Source: Actinomycetota bacterium (GTDB lineage Bacteria > Actinomycetota > Thermoleophilia > Gaiellales > Gaiellaceae). Taken from it: a stretch of 5,821 nt of DNA. The position numbers were made by a program, and so were the translations under genes. Within the stretch, counting starts at the first letter, position 1, and every line of letters begins with the position of its first letter. Shown here piece after piece: positions 1 through 5,821 of the stretch. The stretch is taken from the NCBI GenBank assembly GCA_003136795.1, contig PLDP01000030.1, positions 1 to 5,821 on the forward strand. The letters are read 5' to 3'. The notes under the pieces are model-generated. The model was not told where the DNA came from, did not search any database, and saw only the letters and a list, made by a program, of their open reading frames with translations.

Positions 1-1278
1 GCGACCGAGTCGTTCGCGGAGAGCGACGACCTCGCGCGCGCGTTCCGCTCTGCGAGCGACGCGGCGTACCGGGCGGTGAAGAAGCCGGTCGAGGGGACGA
101 TGCTGACGGCGATCCGCTCGATGGCGGACGCGGCCGAGCACGGCGCTGACCTCGCCGGGATCATCGCGCGCGGCGACGACACGGTCGCGCAGACGCGCGA
201 CATGCTGCCCGTGCTCAAGGAGGCGGGTGTCGTCGATGCGGGCGCCGCCGGGCTCGTCGAGATCATCCGCGGCATCCATGCTGCGATCACCGGCGAGGTG
301 CTGCCGCCCCCGCCGGAGCTCGAAGAGGAGTTCGGGCTCGAGGCGATCCACCGGGAGCTCTCGCGCTACCGGTACTGCACCGTGTTCGTCGTCGAAGGCG
401 ACAATCTCGACGCCGACGACCTCGAGTCCGAGCTCGAGCAGTTCGGCGACTCGCTGCTCGTGGTCGGCGACAGCAGCGCGCTCAAGGTGCACGTGCACAC
501 CGACGACCCGGGCCGCGCGCTGTCGCTCGGGATCGCGCGCGGTGCGATCGGCGGAGTCGAGATCGCCAACATGCACGCGCAGACGCAACAGCGTGAGGAA
601 CGCCTGCTGCATTCCGTCCCGAACGATCGAGCAGGCTGCGCCGCAGTCGCTGTCTCGTCCGGCGTCGGCAACCGCGCGCTGTTCGAGAGCTTCGGCGCGA
701 TCGTCGTCGACGGCGGCCGCACCATGAACCCGTCGACCGCGGACCTCGTTGCCGCGATCGAGCGCGCTCCGGCCGACGAGGTGATCGTGCTGCCGAACAA
801 CAGCAACGTGATCCTCGCCGCCGAGCAGGCGGCCGAGAACGCGTCGAAGGTTGCGCGGGTGATTCCCACCCGGTCGCTCCAGGCCGGCCTGGCTGCGCTC
901 GTCGCGTTCGACGCGTCGCGCGGCGCGAAGGAGAATGTGGCGGAGATGCTCGAGGCGGCCGACGGCGTCGCGACCGGCGCAGTCACCATCGCGTCCCGCG
1001 ACGTCCAGCTGAACGGCGTGGCCGTGCAGAAGGGCAAGTGGCTCGGCCTGGCCGACGGCGAGCCGGTCGCCGGCGGCGAGACCTTCGACGAGGTCGCGCA
1101 GGCCGTGCTCGAGCAGTTGCTCCGCGAGCCCCGCGGCGTGCTGACGCTCCTGACGGGCGAAAGCCCGCCGTCGCTCGACGGGCTGCTGTCGAGGATCCAG
1201 GCCGAGCACCCCGAGCTCGAGCTCGACGTGCACCAGGGAGGCCAGCCGCACTACCCGCTCCTGCTGGCTGCCGAATGA
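1..1278 (+). CDS. fakA: FakA/YloV-type fatty acid kinase (DhaL/DAK2 domain protein), 5'-truncated by the window edge
   Basis: The reading frame is open from base 1, so the true start lies upstream; the GTG at 76 is an internal codon. The 425 residues present compare with about 550 in the family, so roughly 130 N-terminal residues, including the Mg/ATP-binding aspartates of the DhaL domain, are outside the window. In order: the end of the DhaL domain (residues about 1-95 of the partial, with KKPVEGTM at 27-34 and the AGVVDAG motif near 75), a middle domain (about 110-195) with YCT at 125-127 and KVHVHT at 162-167, and a C-terminal FakA domain (about 205-425) with SSGVGNR and PNNSN. Known FakA phosphorylates a fatty acid held by a FakB (DegV) protein, giving acyl-phosphate. 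As I recall, the middle-domain Cys and two His bind zinc in the staphylococcal enzyme; the equivalents here are C126, H164 and H166. The stop overlaps the next start (ATGA), and a DegV gene lies one gene downstream, which supports the kinase role. The substrate is inferred. Confidence 0.9.
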   Translation, partial: ATESFAESDDLARAFRSASDAAYRAVKKPVEGTMLTAIRSMADAAEHGADLAGIIARGDDTVAQTRDMLPVLKEAGVVDAGAAGLVEIIRGIHAAITGEVLPPPPELEEEFGLEAIHRELSRYRYCTVFVVEGDNLDADDLESELEQFGDSLLVVGDSSALKVHVHTDDPGRALSLGIARGAIGGVEIANMHAQTQQREERLLHSVPNDRAGCAAVAVSSGVGNRALFESFGAIVVDGGRTMNPSTADLVAAIERAPADEVIVLPNNSNVILAAEQAAENASKVARVIPTRSLQAGLAALVAFDASRGAKENVAEMLEAADGVATGAVTIASRDVQLNGVAVQKGKWLGLADGEPVAGGETFDEVAQAVLEQLLREPRGVLTLLTGESPPSLDGLLSRIQAEHPELELDVHQGGQPHYPLLLAAE

Positions 1279-1646
1279 CGCCGGTGCGGGTCCTCCTCGT
1301 GGAGGACAACGACACGTTTCGCGAGACGCTCGAGCTCTTGTTCGGGCTGCGCGACGAGATCGAGGTCGTCGCGAGCGTTGCGACGGGTGACGAGGCGCCG
1401 TCCGTCGTGCGCGAGCTGCGGCCGGACGTCGTGCTCATGGACTACCGCATGCCGGGCCTGAACGGGGCGGAGGCGACGCGCTTGGTGCTCGAGGCCGACC
1501 CGACGACTCGCGTCGTCTGCCTGAGTGCGTCGGTGACAGCCGAAGAGGTCGCGGAAGTGCAGCACGCGGGAGCTGTCGCCGTCGTCACGAAGGACGAGGA
1601 GTTCGATCGTCTCGTGGCTATCGTCTGTGAGGCTGCCCGACAGTGA
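1275..1646 (+). CDS. Stand-alone response-regulator receiver (REC) protein, no output domain
   Basis: A 123-residue protein consisting only of a receiver domain. The start is the ATG at 1275, overlapping the fakA stop as ATGA; the frame is open further upstream, but that stretch lies wholly inside fakA and is Arg/Ala/Pro-rich out-of-frame translation. The phosphoacceptor set is complete: acidic pocket E10/D11, phospho-acceptor D56 in LMDYRMPG, switch S84 in CLSAS, and K106 in VVTKD. The sequence resembles the receiver half of NarL/LuxR-type regulators, but the protein ends at the last receiver helix, with no helix-turn-helix or enzymatic domain. No histidine kinase is adjacent; the nearest lies about 1.6 kb downstream. 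No Shine-Dalgarno sequence is visible, so translation is probably coupled to fakA. By analogy with CheY/Spo0F-like proteins it would act by protein contact or as a phosphorelay step. Its partner is unknown; FakA or FakB is a hypothesis from position only. Confidence 0.88.
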   Translation: MTPVRVLLVEDNDTFRETLELLFGLRDEIEVVASVATGDEAPSVVRELRPDVVLMDYRMPGLNGAEATRLVLEADPTTRVVCLSASVTAEEVAEVQHAGAVAVVTKDEEFDRLVAIVCEAARQ

Positions 1647-2509
1647 ACCTCACTGCCGACAACACCGCCGTCGTCCTCGACTCGACTGCCGACTTTCCGG
1701 ACGCGCAGCAGCGGTATCCGAACTTCCGGATCGTGCCGCTCTACGTGCGCTTCGGCGACGAGAGCTTCAAGGACTACGTCGACATCGCGCCCGACCGCTT
1801 CTACGAGCGGCTGCAGAGCGATCCGGAGCTGCCGACGACGTCGCAGCCGACGCCCGGCGATTTCCTCGCGACCTTCGAGGAGCTCGCGTCGCGCTACGAG
1901 CGGATCCTGTCGATCCAGATCTCGTCGACGCTCTCCGGCACGTTCGCGAGCGCTCAGTCCGCTGCGGAGATGCTCGGCGGGGATGCCGTGCGCGTGATCG
2001 ACTCGCGAACTGTCTCTGCGTCACTCGCGCTGCTCGCGATCGGCGTGCAACGCCGTCTCGAGCGCGGGACGACCGACGAGGAGATCGACGCATTCGTTGC
2101 GCGCTACCAGCGCGACCATCAGCTTCTCTTCACCGTCAACACGCTCGAGTACCTCGCGCGAGGTGGTCGCATCGGGCGCGCGGCCGCGTTTGCCGGCACC
2201 CTCCTGAACGTGAAGCCGATCCTCACGATCCGCGATGGCGAGGTGATCCCGCTCAAGCGCGTGCGCGGCAACGCGAAGGCGTTCGCCGAGTTCCGGGCGC
2301 TGTTCGAGTCCACCTCGACGGACTCGCCCAACCTGAAGGTCGGCATCGCGCACGCCGCCGCACCCGAGCGCCTGGCCGCTCTACGCGAGCTCGTGGAGCA
2401 CGTGCGCCCGCACGCCGAGATCGAGATCGCGGCGCCGCTCGGGCCCGTCGTCGGCACGCACGCCGGCCCCGGAACCGTCGGCTTCTTCTGGTACGAGGAA
2501 TCCGGCTAG
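1643..2509 (+). CDS. DegV family fatty-acid-binding protein (FakB-like)
   Basis: A complete 288-residue protein, the usual DegV length (about 280-290). The GTG start at 1643 overlaps the preceding stop as GTGA, and the first residues lead directly into the family's opening strand VVLDSTAD (10-17). Other hallmarks in order are TTSQPTPGDF (65-74), SSTLSGTFASA (94-104), LARGGRIG (171-178), KPIL (191-194) and GTHAGPGTVGFF (271-282). In characterised FakB proteins the fatty acid is buried between two lobes, with its carboxylate contacted by residues in the TSQP, SST, GGRI and GTHxGPG motifs; the equivalents here (S67, S94/S95, R176, H273) all appear present. FakB presents the fatty acid to FakA and then delivers the acyl-phosphate to PlsX or PlsY. 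Overlap with the upstream genes suggests co-expression with the kinase. Chain-length or saturation preference cannot be read from sequence. The DegV family call is very secure; the partnership with the adjacent FakA is inferred. Confidence 0.95.
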   Translation: MNLTADNTAVVLDSTADFPDAQQRYPNFRIVPLYVRFGDESFKDYVDIAPDRFYERLQSDPELPTTSQPTPGDFLATFEELASRYERILSIQISSTLSGTFASAQSAAEMLGGDAVRVIDSRTVSASLALLAIGVQRRLERGTTDEEIDAFVARYQRDHQLLFTVNTLEYLARGGRIGRAAAFAGTLLNVKPILTIRDGEVIPLKRVRGNAKAFAEFRALFESTSTDSPNLKVGIAHAAAPERLAALRELVEHVRPHAEIEIAAPLGPVVGTHAGPGTVGFFWYEESG

Positions 2510-2570
2510 CTCGGCAAAGAATCGGTGAACTTCCCGAGGCGGCTTCGAGTTTCGATGCAACGATGAGCGC
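2510..2570 (+). promoter_or_regulatory. Intergenic gap with possible leaderless promoter for the two-component operon
   Basis: This 61-base gap is the largest non-coding stretch in the window and separates degV from the response regulator. AACGAT at 2559-2564 matches the actinobacterial -10 pattern NANNNT and ends six bases before the ATG at 2571, so a transcript starting there would be leaderless. No Shine-Dalgarno sequence precedes that ATG, which agrees with this idea. No convincing -35 hexamer is visible. A short direct repeat, TTCGA at 2544-2548 and 2551-2555, could be part of an autoregulatory site but is too short to assert. I see no strong terminator after degV, so read-through is also possible. 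Confidence 0.3.
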
Positions 2571-3224
2571 ATGAACGTCCTGCTCGTAGAAGACGACGAC
2601 TCGATCGCGATCCCACTGGCCGACGGGTTGCGCCGCGAGGGGTTCGACGTCGTGCGCGCCTCGACCGGCGCCGAAGCGCTCGCGGCCGATGAGCCCGACA
2701 TCGTCCTGCTCGATCTTCGCCTGCCCGACATGGACGGCCTCGCCGTCTGTCGCGAGTTGCGGGCCCGCTCGACCGTGCCGATCATCGTCGTCTCTGCGCG
2801 CGGGGAAGAGGTCGACCGGGTGCTCGGCCTGGAGCTCGGGGCGGACGACTACGTCGTCAAGCCGTTCGGGCTGCGGGAGCTCGTCGCGCGCATCCGGGCT
2901 GTCGCCCGCCGCAGCACCGCGCCTCGCGACGAGAGTGAAGAGATCGACGCCGGTCGCATCAACATCGATCTCCGTGGCCATCGTGCGATGGTCGACGGGA
3001 AAGAGGTGCAGCTGACGGGCAAGGAGTTCGACCTGCTGACCGTGCTGGCGCGGAACGCCGGCGCCGTCGTCGACCGCGAGCGCATCCTGCGCGAGGTCTG
3101 GCACACGACGTGGTACGGCTCCTCGAAGACCGTCGACGTGCACGTTGCGGCGCTTCGCCGCAAACTCGGAGATCCCGCGCTGATCGAGACGGTGCGCGGA
3201 GTCGGCCTCCGTCTGGCCACGTGA
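2571..3224 (+). CDS. OmpR/PhoB-family DNA-binding response regulator
   Basis: A complete 217-residue protein of standard family length. The N-terminal receiver domain (1-115) has the acidic pair D8/D9, phospho-acceptor D48 in LLDLRLPDMDG, switch S75 in VVSARG and K97 in VVKPFG. A linker (about 116-128) leads to a winged-helix DNA-binding domain (about 129-217) with the typical LTGKEFDLL entry, the DRERILREVW segment, the recognition region KTVDVHVAALRRKLGD and the closing IETVRGVGLRL. Phosphorylation by a partner kinase should promote dimerisation and binding to direct-repeat promoter sites. The ATG at 2571 is chosen because the core receiver strand NVLLVEDDD follows at once and the next ATG would delete it. 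The stop overlaps the GTG of the downstream histidine kinase (GTGA), making the two a cognate pair. The target genes cannot be deduced; the adjacent fatty acid kinase genes are possible but unproven. Confidence 0.95.
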   Translation: MNVLLVEDDDSIAIPLADGLRREGFDVVRASTGAEALAADEPDIVLLDLRLPDMDGLAVCRELRARSTVPIIVVSARGEEVDRVLGLELGADDYVVKPFGLRELVARIRAVARRSTAPRDESEEIDAGRINIDLRGHRAMVDGKEVQLTGKEFDLLTVLARNAGAVVDRERILREVWHTTWYGSSKTVDVHVAALRRKLGDPALIETVRGVGLRLAT

Positions 3225-4549
3225 CCTGGCGCCTCCTCGCCAGTTACCTCGCGCTGACGATCGTGGTGCTGATCGCGCTCGAGGTGCCGCTTCTGATCCT
3301 CTACCAACGCAACGAACGGCAGGATCTGACCTCGAAGGTCGAGCGGGACGCATTCGCCGCGGCTTCGCTCGCCGAGGACCAGCTTCAGTCCGGCGACAAC
3401 TCTCCAGGGCTGGAGCGGACCGTTCGCAACTACCAGGCGCAGACCGGCGGCCGGATCGTGATCGTCGACATCGGCGGCCACACGATCGCCGACTCACGTG
3501 GGCCGGTCGCCGCCGGCAGCAGAGCGTTCGCGAACCAGGCCGAAATCGTCGCGGCGCTGCACGGCAAGACGGTCAGCGGCATCCGCTCGGCGGGGGATGA
3601 GTCGCACGTTCTCTACGTCGCGATCCCGGTCGAATCGGCGGGAGCGAGCGTATTCGGCGCCGTGCGCATCACGTATCCGACCTCGGCGCTCGACCGGCGC
3701 ATCAGCCGCTACCGGCTGGCGCTTGCCGCCGTCGCGGTGATTGTGCTCGCAGTGGCTGCGCTGATCGGGCTCTTGCTCGCGCGCTCGATCGCGCGGCCGC
3801 TGCGCCGGCTCGAGGGCGTCGCCGCCCGCGTCGGCGGGGGAGAGCTCTCGGCGCGCGCCAGCGAGACCGACGGCCCGTCCGACGTGCGCAGCCTGGCGAG
3901 CGAGTTCAATCGCGCGACCGCCAAGCTTGCGGCGCTGCTCGGATCGCAGGAGCAGTTCGTCGCCGATGCGTCGCACGAGCTGCGGACGCCGTTGACCGCG
4001 TTGCGGCTGCGGCTGGAGAACGGCGAGACCGATGCGGCGCTGATCGAGGCCGAGCGACTGGCCGGCCTGGTCGACGAGCTGCTCGAGCTGGCTCGCGCGG
4101 ATGCGTCGGGCGGTGCCCCGGGCGACCTGGCTCTCGGTGACGTCGTCGAACGTCGCGTCGAGCTGTGGTCGGCGCTCGCCGAGGAGCGCGGCGTGCAGCT
4201 CGAGTGGCGGGGCACCGGCGGCTTGATCCGCGCGGGTGAGGGTCGCGTCGAGCAGGTCCTCGACAATCTCCTCTCGAACGCACTCGACGCGTCGCCGCCG
4301 GGGTCGGCGATCACAGTGACCGCGGACGGCGGCGAGCTGCACGTGGTCGACGAAGGAGCCGGGCTCAACGCGGAGCAGCGCGAGCGCGCGTTCGACCGTT
4401 TCTGGCGCGCGTCGAAGGCGCCGGGCTCGGGCCTCGGGCTCTCGATCGCCAAGCGGCTCGTCGAGTTGGACGGCGGGACGATCGAGTTGCAAGCCGCCGC
4501 GACCGGCGGCGTCGACGCGGTCGTGAGCTACCCGGTGCGCCGCGCCTGA
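3221..4549 (+). CDS. Membrane sensor histidine kinase (HAMP-HisKA-HATPase), partner of the upstream regulator
   Basis: A complete 442-residue protein. The GTG at 3221 overlaps the regulator stop; earlier in-frame starts would lie inside the regulator's winged helix and add an Arg-rich, non-membrane stretch, whereas this start leads straight into transmembrane segment 1 (about 4-28). An extracytoplasmic sensor of about 135 residues (30-163) follows, with the RIVIVDIGGHTIADS and LYVAIPV...GAVRITYPTS pattern of small Cache/PAS-like folds. Then come transmembrane segment 2 (about 165-187), a HAMP linker (about 188-240), the H-box ADASHELRTPLTALRLRLE with phospho-acceptor H252, the N-box (N349, N353), the G1 box DEGAG (377-381) and the G2 box GSGLGLSIAKRLVELDGG (402-419). 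All catalytic motifs are intact. It should autophosphorylate on H252 and pass the phosphate to D48 of the adjacent regulator. The segment between the H-box and the second dimerisation helix looks shorter than usual. The ligand is unknown; the sensor has no cysteines. Confidence 0.94.
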   Translation: MTWRLLASYLALTIVVLIALEVPLLILYQRNERQDLTSKVERDAFAAASLAEDQLQSGDNSPGLERTVRNYQAQTGGRIVIVDIGGHTIADSRGPVAAGSRAFANQAEIVAALHGKTVSGIRSAGDESHVLYVAIPVESAGASVFGAVRITYPTSALDRRISRYRLALAAVAVIVLAVAALIGLLLARSIARPLRRLEGVAARVGGGELSARASETDGPSDVRSLASEFNRATAKLAALLGSQEQFVADASHELRTPLTALRLRLENGETDAALIEAERLAGLVDELLELARADASGGAPGDLALGDVVERRVELWSALAEERGVQLEWRGTGGLIRAGEGRVEQVLDNLLSNALDASPPGSAITVTADGGELHVVDEGAGLNAEQRERAFDRFWRASKAPGSGLGLSIAKRLVELDGGTIELQAAATGGVDAVVSYPVRRA

Positions 4550-4558
4550 GGCGCATCG
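4533..4558 (+). terminator. GC-rich hairpin over the kinase stop codon, possible U-less terminator
   Basis: CGGTGCGCC (4533-4541) can pair with GGCGCATCG (4550-4558) to give a 9-base-pair stem including one G-U pair, with an 8-base loop that contains the TGA stop. No T-run follows, so it is not a classical intrinsic terminator. High-GC actinobacteria are reported to use some hairpins without a U-tract, but hairpins also arise by chance at this GC content. Its position at the end of the two-component operon and just before a recG promoter candidate is suggestive. Confidence 0.3.
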
Positions 4559-4572
4559 TCCGGTCCGGGTCC

Positions 4573-4586
4573 TATGCTCCGGTTCA
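4573..4586 (+). promoter_or_regulatory. Possible recG promoter (-10 element TATGCT), leaderless configuration
   Basis: TATGCT at 4573-4578 fits the actinobacterial -10 consensus TANNNT. Transcription would be expected to start about 7 bases beyond it, around 4585-4587, which coincides with the GTG at 4587. That would give a leaderless or near-leaderless recG mRNA, in keeping with the absence of a Shine-Dalgarno sequence before any of the possible recG starts. There is no recognisable -35 element 16-18 bases upstream, where the sequence is part of the GC-rich hairpin. Confidence 0.4.
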
Positions 4587-5821
4587 GTGGCGACAATGAC
4601 CCGAATGCACGCGGGTTTTACAGGTGTGGTCCAGCGCGACTGGCCGCGGCCGCGCGGGTGGGCTCCGCCGCAGCGACTCGACACGCTCGACGTCATGACA
4701 CTGCCCGGCGTCGGCGCGACGCTCGCGAAGCGCCTGCGCACGTTCGGCATCCAGTCGGTGCGCGACCTGCTCTTCCATGCGCCTCGGCGCTACGAGAGCG
4801 CGGTCGACCAGGTTCCGATCGCGAAGCTCGGCCTTGCCGACGGCGAAGTCGCGATCGAGGGTCGAATAGTCAGCGCACGCGCGCGGCCCCTGCGAGGGCG
4901 ACGAACGCTTGTCACGGCGACCGTCCGCGATGAAAGCGGCGGCCAGGTCAGCGCCTCCTTCTTCAACCAGCCGTGGCTCGCCGAGAAGCTGACGGCGGGG
5001 ACGAGCGTGCGCCTGCGCGGCAAGCTCGGCCGCTACGGGTTCGACGTGAAGAGCTACGACATCGGCGAGGCCCGGCGGACGGCCGACTACGCGCCCGTCT
5101 ATCCGGCGAGCGAGCAGATCCCCTCGACGCGGCTGCGCGAGCTCGTGCGCGCGGCGCTCGCGCAGCACGCGCGCAGCTTTCCCGATCCGCTGCCGGTGGA
5201 GCTCTCGGGCGATCTGCCGCTGCGCCGGGACGCGCTTGCAGCGATTCATTTCCCGGCCGACGAGCAGCAGGCTGAACAGGCCCGGCGGCGGCTCGCGCTG
5301 GACGAGCTCGTGACGCTGCAGCTGATCGTCGCGCGCCTGCGCGACACCGATGCGGTCGCGCCGTCGCTCTCGCTGCCCGGCGAGCTGATCGCGCGCTACC
5401 GCGGCGTGCTGCCGTTCCAGCTGACCGAGCACCAGGAGCGCGCGATCACCGAGATCGACCTCGACCTGGCGCAGACGACGCCGATGCAGCGCCTCCTACA
5501 GGGCGACGTCGGCTCCGGCAAGACCGTGGTTGCCCTCTACGCGCTGCTGCGCGCGGTCGAGTCGAGCCGCCAGGGCGCGCTGATGGCACCGACCGAGACG
5601 CTTGCCGAACAGCACTTCCTGACGCTGGAGCCGCTCTGCGCGCAGCTCGGCGTGCGCTGCGTGCTGCTCACGGGCTCGGTCGGCGCGAAGAAGATCCGCG
5701 ACGAGATCGCGAACGGTGTCGCGCAGATCGCGGTCGGGACGCACGCGCTGATCCAACGCGACGTCGAGTTCGCCGATCTTGCGGTGGCCGTCGTCGACGA
5801 GCAGCACCGGTTCGGCGTCGA
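4587..5821 (+). CDS. recG: ATP-dependent DNA helicase RecG, 3'-truncated by the window edge
   Basis: The frame stays open from the gap to the last base, giving 411 codons of a protein usually about 680-750 residues long. RecG is a monomeric superfamily 2 helicase that remodels stalled replication forks and branch-migrates Holliday junctions. Present are the N-terminal wedge region, with the helix-hairpin-helix-like LPGVGATLAKRL (39-50) and DLLFHAPRRYE (60-70); an OB-fold wedge (about 85-160, FFNQPWLAEKL); the FQLTEHQERAI Q-motif region (277-287); Walker A GDVGSGKT (306-313); motif Ia LMAPTETLAEQH (332-343); GTHALIQ (384-390); and the Walker B/DExH-type box VVDEQHRFG (402-410). Helicase lobe 2 and the C-terminal region are outside the window. 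The start is uncertain: the GTG at 4587 is favoured because it sits at the predicted transcription start, while ATG 4596 and ATG 4605 are alternatives that leave all domains intact. None has a Shine-Dalgarno sequence. Confidence 0.95.
   Translation, partial: MATMTRMHAGFTGVVQRDWPRPRGWAPPQRLDTLDVMTLPGVGATLAKRLRTFGIQSVRDLLFHAPRRYESAVDQVPIAKLGLADGEVAIEGRIVSARARPLRGRRTLVTATVRDESGGQVSASFFNQPWLAEKLTAGTSVRLRGKLGRYGFDVKSYDIGEARRTADYAPVYPASEQIPSTRLRELVRAALAQHARSFPDPLPVELSGDLPLRRDALAAIHFPADEQQAEQARRRLALDELVTLQLIVARLRDTDAVAPSLSLPGELIARYRGVLPFQLTEHQERAITEIDLDLAQTTPMQRLLQGDVGSGKTVVALYALLRAVESSRQGALMAPTETLAEQHFLTLEPLCAQLGVRCVLLTGSVGAKKIRDEIANGVAQIAVGTHALIQRDVEFADLAVAVVDEQHRFGV

Noticed and set aside
76..78. 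GTG as the start of the first gene
   Set aside because: The frame is open to base 1 and the preceding codons read as DhaL-domain sequence, so this is an internal valine of a truncated gene.
1212..1225. 14-base perfect palindrome CGAGCTCGAGCTCG
   Set aside because: It lies inside fakA and is explained by alternating Glu-Leu codons (GAG CTC). No regulatory context.
2510..2538. Inverted repeat CTCGG/CCGAG after degV as a terminator
   Set aside because: Only 5 base pairs with a 19-base loop and no T-run; not distinguishable from chance.
1627..2574. Plus-strand open frame (315 codons) overlapping degV in another frame
   Set aside because: Composition is almost entirely Arg/Ala/Asp, typical of an out-of-frame reading of GC-rich DNA, while the DegV frame has every family motif.
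3110..3220. Upstream in-frame start for the histidine kinase
   Set aside because: It would overlap the regulator's DNA-binding domain by over 100 bases and place a polar Arg-rich stretch before the first membrane segment. The GTG at 3221 gives a normal start.
2253..3497. Long minus-strand open frame (414 codons) antisense to degV, the regulator and the kinase
   Set aside because: The translation is Arg/Ser/Ala-rich with no recognisable domain, and it opposes three well-supported genes. Such shadows are expected in high-GC coding DNA.
3494..4750. Long minus-strand open frame (418 codons) antisense to the histidine kinase and the recG start
   Set aside because: Arg-rich, low-complexity translation with no motif, lying opposite a kinase with all catalytic boxes intact.
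4584..5432. Minus-strand open frame (282 codons) antisense to recG
   Set aside because: No recognisable domain; the plus strand encodes clear RecG wedge and helicase motifs over the same bases.

Overview
The window is high-GC DNA, strongly G/C-biased at third codon positions. GTG starts and 4-base stop/start overlaps are frequent, and there is little evidence of Shine-Dalgarno sequences. This fits an actinobacterial chromosome, possibly a deep lineage such as Thermoleophilia; the lineage is inferred from composition and gene style, not from a marker gene. Coding is almost gapless and all on the plus strand. I see no mobile elements, CRISPR arrays, tRNAs or rRNAs.

Region 1 (1-2509) is a three-gene, translationally coupled set. 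It holds the 3' three-quarters of a FakA/YloV-type fatty acid kinase (DhaL domain, middle domain, C-terminal domain), a stand-alone 123-residue receiver domain, and a complete DegV/FakB fatty-acid-binding protein. The junctions are ATGA (1275-1278) and GTGA (1643-1646). FakA and FakB together make the known system that phosphorylates fatty acids to acyl-phosphates. The receiver domain lodged between them is the most unusual point in the window.

Region 2 (2510-4549) has a 61-base gap with a possible leaderless promoter. It is followed by a complete two-component pair, an OmpR-family response regulator and a membrane HAMP histidine kinase, overlapping by GTGA at 3221-3224.

Region 3 (4550-5821) has a short gap with a GC-rich hairpin over the kinase stop codon and a TATGCT -10-like element. 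It is followed by the first 411 codons of recG, the branched-DNA helicase, which runs off the right edge. RecG has no stop codon in the window but is clearly coding.

A fakA (yloV) gene near recG is a known neighbourhood in many Gram-positive bacteria. Here the interval carries the receiver domain, the FakB homologue and the two-component pair. Functionally, the window combines exogenous fatty acid activation, signal transduction possibly linked to the envelope, and replication-fork repair.
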